A DNA stretch of 64,000 nucleotides from Amorphophallus konjac (GCA_022559845.1 CM040128.1:173344413-173408412); one strand, 5' to 3'. Positions 23,187-35,710 are shown, counted from the stretch's first letter. The notes: a model not told the origin generated them from the sequence alone. Numbers and translations: made by a program.

Positions 23187-23198
23187 GCTCTGATACCA
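23187..23198 (-). other. Primer-binding site of insertion A (minus strand)
   Basis: GCTCTGATACCA on the plus strand is the complement of TGGTATCAGAGC, placed three bases from the LTR start at 23202. It fixes the element's minus orientation and uses initiator Met tRNA. Confidence 0.92.
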
Positions 23199-23201
23199 AA
23201 T

Positions 23202-25290
23202 TGATGCGGGACGAGACCATGGACACGACAAGCTCGTGATTGCCCTTAACGAGGGAAGCGTCGGATGTGCGCGGTTGAGAAACCGATAATGAGCTAGGGT
23301 GATCGGCTCTCTTTTGTACTCAGATCGGGTCACGGGACGGTCACGTACTCTCTCGCAGCAGCGGTAATGAACATATAAAGCGAGCTAGATATCCCTACAC
23401 ATGCTCTCTAGCAGCGGCATAAACAAATATATATGAAGTAAGCAAAATGCCGAGAAGGGAGCGAAAACGATACCTCCACGCGCTCGGCGTGGGGAAGACG
23501 GACCCGGTTGAAACTCGTACTCCCGGGATAATTAATACACAATATTACAGCAAATGAATTACTGCCCACTCCACGCAGGGAGGTAAAGGGCTACACAAAC
23601 GGGCCCGGGAGGACCGAATTCGGGTTGACGGGCGGCTTCTCGCGTCTCTTCGGCAGCACCCGAACTAGTGACGGTGGGGCCCACGTGCTGTCCGGAGGGG
23701 TCGAGTGGGACCCGGTGTCACCACTGTGGTGGGGACACTTGTGGAAGCGATCCCCGGGCTGGCGGCATGCTGGGACGGTGACCGGAGGCTGGGCGGCTCC
23801 GTTCGGCACCGATCGGAACAATCGGCCACGGGTCTTCCGGTTCTGTTTTCCGGCGCGCGCTCCGGCGAGAACGGACGTTGCGATCAGCCCCGATGTCGGA
23901 ATGCGACGAAACTGGCGCCGTTGGAAAGATGCTTCGAAGGGCTTCAACCCAAGGGGATTAAAGAAAAATAATCAAGCCTGTACTTCTGATTGGCGAATTT
24001 TGAAGTTTGCTATTGTACAGTGTCTGAACTCTCAGATCTGCAGGGCTGTCCTCTGATAACTATCGTTGAACGTAGGGTGGATGTCCGATTCAGCTCTTAA
24101 GATCTTCATCAAAGGTGTAGGAAATTGAGCTAGGAAGACGGAAAAACTAGTTTGGACAAGTTTGAATGTGGCTACGAATTTCTATGATTTTTGGACTAGC
24201 AGTGGGTTGGATCTAGAATCTGGCTGACAACACTGTAGCTGAGGAAGAACACGAATTTTTAAAAATAGATAGAAGGCTGATCAAAAATTAAAAAAATGCA
24301 TGGATGTAGGGGATTATTGACCGAACTCCTAGTGAAATTGGGAGGGATTGGAAAAATCAAAAAGAGGGTCGGAGGTGAGAAACATAGGACTGCTGTAACT
24401 GTAGATAGAGACAAAACAGATCTGGGAATGACAAATGAACGAAAATGGAAAATTACTAAATGGAGGAGTTTTGGCGTGAAACTTTAGGTGGAGGTGGGGA
24501 TTCAAGGTAAGAACAGACTCTCATAATTTCAAATCGATCTGAGCTCGTGGCTTATAGCAAGAATTCGTGGAAGAGGCTGCTGTTGGCTGAAGATAGAATT
24601 CCGACGGTGGCTCGATGGCGGCTCGATGGCGGCACGAACGGCGGTGGCGGCGGCACAGATCACAACCAGAGATTGGGGAAGGGGAATAGATATGATTCCA
24701 CTCTAGAAAGGGGGTTGGAGAGGGAAGAACAGCAGGAGGAGGGGCTGGGGGCGCAAGAAGCTTCAAGCATTCAACACAATTTTCTCAATTTTTCATTGAT
24801 TTTCAAAGGAAAATACATGGTTTTATATGCTAGGTATCTAATCAATTGTACACCCTTGGATCAAGGGCTTGGGATTGAAGGGCTGGGATGTGGTTTGAAC
24901 AACACACAAAAAATAATAAAAAATCAAGGGGAGAGGGGCGCCCCCTTGACCATGGTTAATGGGGTTGAATGGGTAGGCGAGGTAGGTAACTCACCTTGGA
25001 CTAATTAAACCACTTGTCTCCCATGTGGTCAAATGGCATTCAACCCTTCTAGATGGCCACCTAGGATGGTTGACCAGCCCCACATGGATGACATGGACCA
25101 ATGGGAAAGGGCTGGGGCCCCCCTTGCTGGTCCTACTGACAAATTACAAAGAAACCCAAACAATCTGTGGGAATGACGCATTGGCTTATAAAGCCATACA
25201 ATTGCGCATATACTTTCCCGTGGATATACAAATAAACTAAAGGACATAAATGTAAAATAAAATGTACATACTCGGTGTCGATTCCCATCA
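23202..25290 (-). repeat. 5' LTR of insertion A
   Basis: A near-identical partner of 15778-17867, adjacent to the primer site. It ends CCCATCA before the duplicated GGTTT. No gene is seen in it. Confidence 0.9.
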
Positions 25291-25295
25291 GGTTT

Positions 25296-25376
25296 GTTTG
25301 GATTGTTTTAATATTTGTAGACAAGGGTGGACAATCAATTCACCCCCCTCTTAATTGCCTCCTAACCGGGCCAACA
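25296..25376 (+). repeat. 5' LTR of the copia element, last 81 bases
   Basis: This restores the end of the LTR begun at 13827. It matches 57546-57626 and ends CGGGCCAACA. Confidence 0.92.
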
Positions 25377-25378
25377 AT

Positions 25379-25390
25379 TGGTATCAGAGC
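25379..25390 (+). other. Primer-binding site of the copia element
   Basis: TGGTATCAGAGC lies two bases after the LTR end, complementary to initiator Met tRNA. Confidence 0.92.
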
Positions 25391-25439
25391 CTCGGCTCTG
25401 CTTTGTAGAAACCTAGCGGTTTTAGAGTGATCTGTTAGG

Positions 25440-27310
25440 ATGGCCAACAACCTCAACAAGGGGATGATGCCCGAAGGGCATTCTATTCAACGGCCACCCT
25501 TCTTCGATGGGAGTAATTACCCATATTGGAAGAATAGGATGACCGTATTTCTTGGAGCGCAAAGTCATGAAATATGGATTGTTATTAGGAATGGTCCTTA
25601 TGTTGTACACCCCGATGAGGATATGTGGGATGATGATGCTATCAAGAAAGCCACTGTGAATTTCAATACTTCGAATATAATTCAGTGTGCTATTCACCCT
25701 AACGAGTATGCTCGTGTCTCCATGTACAATAGCGCCAAGAAAATGTGGGACAAGCTCAAGCTCATCTATGAAGGTACCACAGAAGTCAAGGAGACAAAGG
25801 CGAATATGCTGACCCGTGACTACAAGCTATTTAGAATGAAAGATGAAGAAGATATCTCCCAGATGTTTGTGCGACTCATGGAGATCACCAATGGACTGAA
25901 GTCACTCGGAAGAGAGTTCACCAACAAGGAATTGGTACGGAAGGTGCTGAGGTCACTGTCACCGAGCTGGGACACCAAGGTGACCGTGATAGAAGACTCC
26001 AAGGATTTGACAACACTCACCGTGGATGCACTCATAGGGTCATTAATGACCTATGAGATCAATGTGATCAAAAGGACGGAAGAGGATCCGAAGAAGAAAA
26101 GGCCAATCGCCTTGAAAGCACTCCCGGAGAGTGTCTCGAGTCAAGAGGAATCGTTGGGAACCACCGACGATGAAGAAGGTTTGGCGGGAAGTTCAGGAAG
26201 GGAAAGAGGCAGCCAAGACAAAGAAATGAACCATCCAAGGCTGCCGAAATCATTTGTTATGAATGCAAGAAAGCGGGGCACATGCGAGGAGAATGCCCCG
26301 AGCTCCAAAAGAAAAAGGGGAAGGTCGTCAAGGGCAAGAAGCCAAAAGCCATGAAGGCAACATGGAGCGATGAAGATGAAGATGAGCCCATGACCAATGA
26401 TGAGGAGCAGGACATTGAAGAACTCGTGAAGACGATGTGTCTGATGGCCAATAGCGATAGTGAACAGGTAACTTCTGACACTGAGGCCATTTCAAATGAA
26501 CAGTGGGAACATGCTTATGAAGAGTTAGATGAGAAATATAGAAGAATGAAAAATGAGAATAGGACTTTAAAGAAAAATATCCATGAAATTGTTCACTCAT
26601 CTAATTCTTGTGGAAAGTGCAATTTGCTTGAAATGCAAATTAAAAATCTGAAAAATGTTAATGATGCTTTGGAAACCAAGTTGTCTTTGTTCGAAGAGGA
26701 AATAGCATGCTTAGATATAGAGAAGAAAATTGCATTTAAGCTTAAAGATGAAATCCACGAAAAGCATGACCTCTTGAACAAAGAATTTGAAAAGTTGCAT
26801 GTTCAACTAAGTGAATGTGAAAAAGAGAGAGAAAACTTGAAAGTGAAGAATGAAAGCTTTGTCATTGAAATCGAAAAATTGAAAAATGTGAATGGAAAGG
26901 TAGTGAGAGAGAAATGAAAACAAGTTGAAAAGAATCAAAGTGTAATGCATAGCAACAAAAATCATGCTCATTATGCTGTGAAGAATTCATTTTATCAAGG
27001 AGAATGTTCTCACACACACTTTGGAAAACAAACTGTTAATTCCAAATTCCCCTCAACCTTTAGAAATGTAAATAAAAGGAAAATTTTTGGTAGGAGAAGA
27101 CCCACGTGTTTTTATTGTGGGAAAATAAGGCATGACATGTATATATGCCAACTCATGAAATATGATGATGAATTATTTTTCAATCGATATTATGAATCCC
27201 TTGGGAACGCTAACATGAAGGGACCCAAGCTTGCTCGGGTACCCAAATCAAAATGAGCATGGTTGGTAATTGGTGCAGGTCTGCATGAAGGCGGGAGACA
27301 ATAAATGGTA
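25440..27310 (+). pseudogene. Copia (SIRE-type) gag with coiled-coil tail, broken
   Basis: ATG 25440 opens a capsid domain of the UBN2 type (FDGSNYPYWKNRM; MWDKLKLIYEGT; MFVRLMEITNGL; LRSLSPSWDTKV). The frame is lost between about 26160 and 26240. In the new frame come zinc knuckle CYECKKAGHMRGEC (26256-26297), an acidic stretch and a long Lys/Glu-rich coiled coil (26510-26910). A TGA at 26915 follows, then a second degenerate knuckle CFYCGKIRHDMYIC near 27107 in which the usual Gly is Arg. The frame changes again before the protease lead-in KWYL at 27303, where insertion B begins. Such gags build the particle. The coiled-coil tail is usual in SIRE elements. Confidence 0.87.
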
Positions 27311-27315
27311 CCTGG

Positions 27316-28049
27316 TGAAGAGGTGTGGTCTCGCGCTGGACCTGAGCTGGGGGGGTGATCACCGAATAGTGAACTGTAAGGAAGGGAAACGGATCAGGGG
27401 GCCCATGGATGGTTCCCTGGGGTAAACCCTCCGATGCCTAAGTCAGTAGAGCAATGGTGGAAGCTATGAAGGGAGGAGGAAAAGAGAGGCGCGAGATCTC
27501 TCTACACCAAGGTGGTGAAGTGGTTCCTGCTCAGGAATTTTAGGCGTGTCTTGGCCCTTACCTTCCACGGGAGGGAGTCCCAGGTTTAAATAGTGCACAA
27601 GCCTCATGAGTCCCGTAAGCTGAGGAGTTTCAGGCGGGAGTTACGTCCTCATCATGGGCTCTTTACGTCCTCAAAAACTCTTGCTCATGAAGGGCTCTCA
27701 ACGGCAGCGTGGATAAGCAATCATCGGTTAAACCCAAGCATGAAGGGTGCCAACCCTATCCGGGTGATAGGCATAGCTCGGATGAAGATAGGTCGGAGTG
27801 GGCGCTGAGCGGTTGCCTCTATCCCGGTGAGGGGATAACTCGGGCATGGATCTTCCTTCGTTCTGACTGATGTTCGGGCCTTCCGAGCCTAAGGGCCGCC
27901 GAGGAAGGGTTTGATCCCGAGTAATCTTATTGGGCTTTTTATCCTAAGTGGGCCCTGCGGGGCTGTCACTTGGAGGAGCTGGGTCTCGCTGGGTCCTGAC
28001 GGACCTAGTTCGGTTGCTCTTAGATGGGCTACAGAAATCCCCCTCTCCA
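27316..28049 (-). repeat. 3' LTR of insertion B
   Basis: It is homologous to 50258-50979. It contains one extra stretch of about 14 bases (AACCCAAGCATGAAG) near 27728 relative to the other LTR. Outside its inner edge the minus strand carries AGGAGGGGGACAAG, a polypurine tract. Confidence 0.9.
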
Positions 28050-28507
28050 CTTGTCCCCCTCCTACTCCCGAGCTTTAGTAAGCTCGGAAGAGTAACTGTT
28101 TAGGGTTTTGGACCAGCGTGGCTCAGATGGGTGGAGATCTGGCGGTGTTAGTAAGTCACGTGTCGTGGTCACCTGGGCCCTTAATAATGATGATCCTGAT
28201 GGATTTGAACCGAAGGGGCCCCCATGTCTCGGAGGTCAGAACGACGCGCCGCCTTCCGCGTGGGACTATAGGTGTTGTGCGCTTTGCCGTTGCTCCAGAC
28301 TCCCCCCATTTTTAGGGTTTAGTTCTCCTTCATGTTTACTTTTGGGGCTTTTTCATACGTCGTGAAGACACGAAGGAAGAGCAGAGGCTTGCAGTGGCGT
28401 TTGCGGAGTTGGCGGAGATAACTGCAGAGGTAGTCTGGCAGCTTCCTCTTACTCCAGAGTCTTCGGGGTCCCGGGAGTATCTTTCTTCGAGTTCCTCTCC
28501 GGATTCC

Positions 28508-31006
28508 ATGGCGGATCAGCATCCGGATATCGAGGAGTGGGAGGGCGAGCCTGCGGTGAGGGCGGTGGCTCCAAACTGCAGCGAACTGGGGGAGGCAGAG
28601 GTGAAAAGGCTGGAGAATCAGTTTCGTCTGCCCCACAAGTTTTTCTTCACCACGGCTGTCCCGCACGAGTCAAGCTTGGATTCTCGTACGGGCCACATTT
28701 GCACCTTCCTACTATCGTGGAAGGGTGGGTTCCGTGTTCCCTTCGAGCCCTTTGTTCTCAAACTTCTCAATTTCTTTCAGTTGGCGCACGTACAGTTGGT
28801 AGCCAACTCTTATCTTCTTCTTTTCACCTTTCGCATCCTCTGCCGTCAATGTGGAGTTCCTCCTTCCTTGGACCTCTTTCACTATTTTTTTGAGTTGAAG
28901 GTGCATCCCTCGGTCGGGAAGGGCTTCTATTTCATCCAGGCGAGGCGGAATAGGAGCTGTATTTCCTTGGTCGCGAAGGATTCTTCGTACAAGGGGTGGA
29001 AAACTCAGTTCATCTGGGTGGGGATCCTCTCGGTGGAGGAGACTTGGAGATGTCCCGTAATCCCCAATTTTTATCCGAACATTCCTCCGAGGCAGGATGA
29101 GTTTTCTCTGGACGTGGAGAGTATGCAATCACTTTGCTGAAGCGTCGCCAGTCCACGGAGGAGCTGGTCACTCCGGAGAACATCGAGCGATGTCTTCTTG
29201 CGCGGCTGCAGTCGTCAGGTTCGGTCGTCACAAATTAGTTTCTTCTTCGAATGTTGAGACCATCTCCCTTTCATGATCATATCTTTCTTTTGAGCAGACA
29301 CTAGGCAGCCGGCCTTGGAGGAGGTCGCAGAGGTGATCGATCTCGGTGATGACTCGGCTGCCGATGAGTCGACTGCTCCCACGGGTCACTCCTGAGCCAG
29401 AGATAAGGGCAAGGGGGCAGCCCAGGGTGAATCTTCTAGGCCGCGGGGGTCCAAGCGCAAGGATCCCGTGGAGGGCATGATCCGGGCCCCCGTGAAGGCC
29501 AGGAAGCGGGCCAAGAAGGCCGGGGTCATTCTCGCAGTCGAAGGTGACCTTGCCGCAGCTCACCCCTCCGCCGAGCACAATGGGGCCGACCCTACTAGGT
29601 GAGCTCTCCCACCCACCGAGCAAGAGGGGGCCGAGGAGGTTGGGGCTGCCCCTGTGGTTGGTGACGATGCTGGCTCGGCTCGCCCTTCGGCCGGAGCCGA
29701 GGGGGTCGAGGCTGCTTCTGTAATTGGCAGCGGTGCTGGCCCGGCTCTCCCCTCGGTAGGAGCCGAGGGGGACATAGATAAGGCAGGCGACGCTGGGACC
29801 ACGCCCGAGATTGGGGCGTTGACTGAGGCGGGCGACGCTCCAGGTGGCGGTGCAGGTGTCGAACCGGTCCAGGCTGGGGGGTCGCAAGAAAAGGTGACGC
29901 AGCCCCGACCGACCGAGGCACGTGGGGCGAACAAAGCCGCGGCTCGATCCGGGCCGTCCGGCGGGACGCCGACCGAAGAGGGGGTCTCTATTCCGGCGGC
30001 CCTGGAGAGGCTCGTCATCCAGGGCCCTCTGTATCAAATATGTCACGGTATAGCCGCGAAGGTGAAGGGGGGAGACAGGCAGCACTCCCCTTCCGTGGCC
30101 CTCGAGACGGTTATGGAGGGCGGCTTGGTCCTGGCCCAGATGGGGGCCACTCTGGCAGAAGCTTACGCTCGGTCGGATTTAGAGCGGGCGAACCTGGCCT
30201 GGACCCTTGGCGGGTCTGACAGGAAGATGGCTCGGCTCGCCGAGGAGCGTGATGGGCTCCGGTGCGAGCTTTCCTCCGTTAGGCAGCTGGCGCGGGCGAG
30301 CCAGGTGGAGGCTCGGGTATTGACCGAGCAACTAGCTAGGGCCCACGAATCGCTCGAGAGGAAGAGCAGGCTTCTTGAAGAGGAGCGCGTTGCTCGTACC
30401 GAGCTAGATGGCCGGTGGGAGGCCGAGCGTTCCGAGCTGGTGGACCGAGCGGAGGAAGCCGAGCGCCTTCGGTGGGAGGTCGAGGCTGATCGGGATGAGG
30501 CGGAGAAGCAGGCGGCGGAGGCCGAGAAGCAGACGGCTGAGGTCGGACGGAGGTTAGCCGAGGCGGAGCGGGAGAAGGTCGAGGTCACTGGTAGGGTGGG
30601 ATCGGCCGGGGCGGAGGCGCTCGAGCAGTACAAATGCTCGGAGGCCTACCGGGTCGACCTTAAGGAGGCTGCCCTCCCCTACTACGAGTTAGCACTTCGC
30701 CGAGGCATCCGCAAGGGGTTCAAGCAAGGCTACGACCGGGTCGTCTCTTATGCCGACGAGCAGGCATCCGAGACACTCGATTTCCCATCCGGGCAATGCT
30801 ATGACTCGGACTTGTCATCCTCCGGTTCCTCTGCGTCGGAGGAAGAAGATCAGGGGGGCTCTTTGTCTGAAGGGTCGCCAACTCCGGATGCCTTGGGAGG
30901 GCGCGCAACCGAGGCAGTTCCCACACCGGTGGGGTCAGTGCCAGGGTCGGCCGTCGCCGAGGGTGCCGGGGGTAGACCGTCTGAGCCTTCCACTTTCGAG
31001 CTTTAG
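28508..31006 (+). pseudogene. Antisense gene of the Tat-type element (Transposase_28-like plus coiled coil)
   Basis: It lies on the plus strand of a minus-strand element, between integrase and 3' LTR. ATG 28508 (MADQHPDIEEWEGEP) leads into a domain like the plant 'putative gypsy-type transposon' family (PFEPFVLKLLNFFQLAHVQL; SLDLFHYFFELK; GKGFYFIQARR; GWKTQFIWVG). The frame slips by one near 29110-29125 and reads on to 29218. A 79-base GT-AG intron (29219-29297, CAG|GTTCGG...TTTGAGCAG|AC) joins in frame to an Ala/Gly/Pro-rich linker and a long Glu/Arg/Ala coiled coil (about 30160-30640) with an acidic Ser-rich tail, stop TAG at 31004. Two in-frame TGA codons (near 29392 and 29600) break exon 2. 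The function of such antisense products is not established. Confidence 0.8.
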
Positions 31007-32241
31007 GGTGGGCCAGAGCCCTAATGTATCTGCTTTGCTTTCTCTTTTTGCATGCCGAAGGAAAACTTTCCTTATTGTGTAGGAAAAAAAGTAAGGCAGT
31101 AGCATTATGATGAAGACTTAACTGTTTCATATCGCCATTGCCGTATTTTGTTCAGCGTATCTGCAGTGGTTGGAAAGTGTCGATACTTTATGTGTGGATC
31201 TCGCCTGAAGCTTGGGTGAGCGTCTGACAGGGTGTCTTTCCATTTTCTCATTCTTTGAATGCTTGGCCGCTTCGTGTGTCCCGCTGGGGCGAAAATGAGA
31301 AGTTTGAGGTGACCGTTCGTAGGGAGAGGTCCCTTTGGCATGTTTTCGAGGGGAGAATCATTTAAGGCAAATAGCCTCCCTTTGCCTATAAAGGTCTGAA
31401 GGGCGTCCCTTCCTCTCCACCGCTTAGGGTTTTCCCCGACATTCTTTCCTCATTCTTCTTCACATAGCGTTGTGCCGTTATATTTGAAGCATGGAAGACA
31501 CTCCGGAAGACGAAGCTGTCGATGACGGAGGGTAGAGAGTCCTTGCTACTTCAGGTTTAAAGGAGGTTCGACGGCCGGCGGACAGGTTTAAAGAAGGTTC
31601 GACGTGCGGAGGCACGTCGTCTTCTTTTTATCAGTTCCGGCGGCGCTTGCGAGGGGGGCGAGATGGTGGACGGATGGGGGCATCAGGCATCCCTGCCGCC
31701 CGTCCCTTCCTGCTCACTCCGTGGAGGGGAGGAGGAAGTTAATTAAGCTCCCTCCTTTCCGGGCTTTCCCCTGCCTCCTCGTCCAGCTCTGCTGGTTTCT
31801 TTTTCCCTCTTCTGCTCTTCTCATCATTTCTTTCACTCTTCGGAGGGTGCCTGCACTCTCTTCCTTCCAAAGAGTTGGCAGATTGGCTGGGAGGATGAAG
31901 ATATGCGTTCCCTCTTCCCCTTCCTCCATCTCTGTCAACTTGGAAGGTAGCCTTCTCCTTCCTAATCCCTTTGTCACTTTTGTTCCGAGCTACCCGAGCC
32001 AACGGGGTCGACTACCCTTTATCCGAGCCAGTTTCTGCACAAGGTGGAGTCAGTGGCTGGATGCAGGAAGGTCAACCGAGTCAGCCGAGCGATGGGCTCA
32101 TACGGCGGTGCCAGATGGATTTTTTACTTTTTTGACATGTATTTTCTTGGCTTCGACCTTTCTGATGTACAAGCGAGTTGTTTGAATAAAGGAAAGGAGG
32201 CTTTTGTTTTATTTCATGTCGTTTTACACAATGCTCAGTAT
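31007..32241. other. Non-coding spacer of insertion B
   Basis: This lies between the antisense gene and the integrase stop. On the plus strand there is a TATA box (CTATAAAGG, 31386-31394), an ATG at 31491 opening only 14 codons, and an AATAAA signal at 32184. The 193-codon plus-strand frame at 31604-32185 has no ATG at its start and no family resemblance. I regard it as spacer, with possible antisense transcription. Confidence 0.5.
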
Positions 32242-34702
32242 TCAGAAGTAGAACTTGCGTAGTGTAGTCGCGTTCCAGGTCCGAGGGATGGGCTCTCCTT
32301 CCATCGTGGATAGTCGGTATGCTCTTTTCCTGAGCGTCTCGACCACTCGGTAGGGGCCTTCCCAATTAGGGGATAGCTTGCCCTCCGCCTCAAGTGGTCG
32401 AGAGGCTTCGGCTTTCCTGAGCACAAAATCTCTAGGTTGAAAGTGTCTATCTTGGACTTTGGCGTTGTAGTATAGAGTGAGGCGGCGTTGATATTCCGTT
32501 GCTCGGATGCTGGCAATCTCTCGAAGCTCATCTGCTAGGTCGAGGTTTTCGAGCAATTTCTAGTCGTTTGCCTCGTGCAAGAAACAGATGACTCGGAGGG
32601 AGGGATTGGCAATCTCCAATGGGATAACGGCCTTGGCGCCGTACACCAACTGAAAGGGACTTTCACCGGTTGCCGTTCTGGGAGTCGTTCTGTGTGACCA
32701 GAGTACGTTCGGTAATTCTTCAAGCCATCTGCCCTTGGCTTTGTCGAGCCTGGTCTTGATGCCTTTTAAGATAGTCTTGTTGGCATTTTCGACCAATCCG
32801 TTAGCCTGAGGGTGGGAGACCGAGGTGAAGTGATTGCGAATGTTTTGGTTGGCGCATCTGTCTCGAAAATAACGACAATCAAATTACCGACTATTATCGC
32901 TCACTATCACTCGGGGGATGCTGTAGTGACAGATGATCGATTTCCAGACGAAACTCCAGACGACTATCTCAGTGACTCTCGTTGTGGCTTCGGCCTCGAT
33001 CCATTTGGTGAAGTAGTCGATGGCGACGATGATGAACTTCTTCTGGGCTTGAGCCGTGGGGAATGGCCCGAGGATGTCGATTCCCCAGCGAGCGAAAGGG
33101 TATGGCTCGGCTAGAGTAACGAGCTCCGTTGCTGGCTGATGGACCAAGTGGTCAAATCACTGGCATCGATCGCAGTGTTGTACGTAGGTCGAGCAGTCGC
33201 GCTGCAGAGTGGGCCACCAATAACCTTGCCGTAGCAAGATCCTGGCGAGTGACCTTCCTCCCAAATGCGCTCTGTACAGGCCTTCGTGAACTTCTTCAAT
33301 CGCTCGGTTGGCTTCGTCAGTACTGAGGCATTTCAGGAGAGGACCGGAGAAGGATCTTCGGTAGAGAGTGCTGTCCAGAATGATGAATCGCCGAGCTTGG
33401 TACTTCAATCTTCGGGCTTCCCGGGGGTCAGGAGGCTCTTGAGAGTCTTGGAGCCACAACAAGTAGGGGGTGCGCCAGTCGCTTGGAGAGGCCTGGTAAA
33501 CAGCCAGGAGCTCCGAATCGATGCTCGGTTGCTCTAGCTCTTCGAGAAGGACCGATCGAGTACCCTCAGGGTCAAGAGAGGAGGCCAGCAGAGAGAGGGC
33601 GTCCGCTCGGGAGTTTTCTTCCCGATCTATTCGGACTACCTCAAAGCTCTCGAACTGCTGTGCCATGGCTCTGACCAGCTGGAGGCATTTGACCATCGGT
33701 GCTTCTCAAGCTTCGTAATCGCCGTTGACCTGGCTAGCAACTAGTTGGGAGTCAGTGTTAATTCTGACTCGCTCAGCCCCCCAGCCGCCGAGCCATGCGG
33801 GCTCCCGAGATAAGGGCTTCGTACTCGGAGGCGTTGTTGGACGCCTGGAAGTTGAACTTCAAGGCGTATTGTAGCTATGTGCTCCTTCGGGGGACTTTAG
33901 GAGGATTCCAACACCGCTTCTGGCTGAGTTGGAGGATCCATCGATGAACAGTTCCCAAGTTGGCCCGGGCGCGGACGGAGATTTTTCTTCGGTTGGGATA
34001 GTGCTCTCGGCGATGAAGTCAGCGAGCGCCTATCCTTTAATAGTCGAACGAGGCCAATATGATATATCATAGGCCCCGAGCATGATGGCCCACTTGACAA
34101 GGCGTCCCGAGGCTTCAAGGTGGGCGAGGATCCTCTTCAAAGGTTCACCAGTCAGCACGGTGATGGAGTGCCCTTGGAAATAGGGTCGGAGGTGCTTGGC
34201 TGAGGTAACCAACGTTAGCACTAGTTTATCGGTTGCGGGGTACCTTCTTTCAGCCTCGTTGAGCACCTTGCTGGTGTAGTAGACCGGTCTCTCGACTCCC
34301 GAGTCATTTCTGACCAGGACCGAGCTAACTGTAGACGGAGTCGCCGAGAGATAGAGATACAAGGCTTCACCTAGGACGGGCTTAGAAAGCACCGGGGGTG
34401 AAGCCAGGAACTCTTTAAGCTCGGTGAACCCCCTTTGGCATTCCTCATCCCATACGAATGTAGTAGATGTCGTTTTGGACCCCCTCAACAGCTTGAAGAA
34501 GGGTAGGCATCGTTCGACCGCGCGGGACAGGAATCTGTTGAGCGCAGTAATGCGCCCAGTGAGGCGTTGGGTGTCTTTGATGCAGGTGGGTGGGCGCATG
34601 TCCAGGATGTCCTGGACCTTATCGGGGTTGGCCTCGATCCCACGCTGGGTGACTAAGAAACCCAGGAACTTCCCGGATCTTACTCCGAAGGCACACTTGG
34701 TG
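32242..34702 (-). pseudogene. Tat-type pol, C-terminal part: RT end, RNase H domains, integrase
   Basis: Read from 34702 downward, the order starts with the end of reverse transcriptase (PTKCAFGVRSGKFLGFLVTQ) and RNase H (TSKVLNEAERRYPATDKL). An archaeal-type second RNase H follows (WELFIDGSSNSARSGVGILL; ASNNASEYEALISG), a mark of Tat elements. Integrase has a zinc finger ending YVQHCDRCQ, core pieces WGIDILGPFP, VSDNS and HPQANGLVEN, and a C-terminus GPYRVVETLRKRAYRL ending TAA just above 32242. Stops lie near 34030, 33890, 33760 and 33155, with frame changes near 33700 and 32560. It would process and integrate cDNA but is dead. Confidence 0.88.
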
Positions 34703-34707
34703 GGATT
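34703..34707. repeat. Target-site duplication GGATT (left) of insertion C
   Basis: GGATT precedes TGTTGAGT at 34708 and recurs at 47246-47250 after ...CACAACA. It interrupts the reverse transcriptase frame of insertion B. Confidence 0.92.
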
Positions 34708-35710
34708 TGTTGAGTCAGGTGCAATAGATTCAGAGGGGGGGTGAATGAATCTCCCCTTTCAAAATTAGCCTAAATACAAACTTAAAACTCAGTTATGCAG
34801 AATTAAAACAGTTGCAGCTATATTCTGAGAATACTAAAGATCATCTCGGCAAGATAACTCATTAGAATTAGCCCTCACTCGATCCTATGCAAACATCTAA
34901 TACGCAGCAACTAAGTGAACATATAAACCACAAGGGACACCAGGATTTTTAGGTGGTTTGATCAACAGACCTACGTCCACCCCTTACTTCAAACCGGAGT
35001 GAGGCTTCCACTAGTAACACTAGCACAGCAGACTCAGTCTGCAACAAATGTTGCCACACAACTTGACCAGGGGAACAACCTCCCCTCTTCCTCCCAACCG
35101 GAGGGAACCACTAGTGACACCAGTCACTAGCAAACCAGAGACGCAAGTCTCTCTTCCTCCAGACCAGGAGGGGACCTACAAGTAGCAACACTACATGCAC
35201 CCGGAGACCCAAGTCTCCCTTCCTCTGAAGCTCAGAGGGAAGCACAAGTGACACTAAGTTACCTGCAAGCCAGAGGTCTCGGACCTCTCTTCCTCCACAA
35301 AGGAGGGAACAACTGATGACCCAAGGTCACCAGCAAACCAGAGAAACAAATCTCCCTTCTCCTGAAACCACAGGAGGAACCTGATCCCCAACAGGGCAAT
35401 CGGAAGAACAAGGTAGAAGGAAAACAATAAAAGATAAAAATCACAGCGACATAAAGCTGGAGAAATGAAAAGCACAATGACAAACTGGGTTGGATCTGAT
35501 CCAAGGTCCAGTGAACAATGAAGCTCCCTTCTTCTTCACAACCTCTCTATCTCACTGTCTCTCTTTCTTGTTCTTCTTCTGCTCTCTCGATCTGGCTCTC
35601 AGCTTTCTCTATCTCTTCTTTCTCTTCTGCACTTCTTCTCTTAGCTCTGGCTGCTTCTACTTCAGTCACTCTCTGCCTTCTCTCACATCTTTCTTCAGAG
35701 GAAGAAGACA

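Larger units (their letters stand above)
15778..25290 (-). mobile_element. Insertion A: gag-only (TR-GAG type) gypsy element
   Basis: The ends are TGATGCGGG...CCCATCA, and GGTTT is duplicated on both sides (15773-15777 and 25291-25295). The two LTRs of about 2.09 kb (15778-17867 and 23202-25290) flank an interior with a minus-strand primer site and one gag gene. No protease, reverse transcriptase or integrase is present. A solo LTR (18561-21538) sits inside gag. Without it the element is about 6.5 kb. By eye the LTRs differ by about 4% in the first 240 bases. It must have relied on another element's enzymes. Confidence 0.9.

Noticed and set aside
29560..30085. Minus-strand frames of 108-285 codons within insertion B.
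   Set aside because: They are GC-rich shadows of the antisense gene's linker and coiled coil on the plus strand, whose codon pattern and domain content are the convincing ones.
31604..32185. A 193-codon plus-strand frame with hydrophobic stretches.
   Set aside because: It starts at GTG rather than ATG, lies in spacer DNA, and shows no domain. Only the surrounding TATA/AATAAA signals were kept, as a weak observation.
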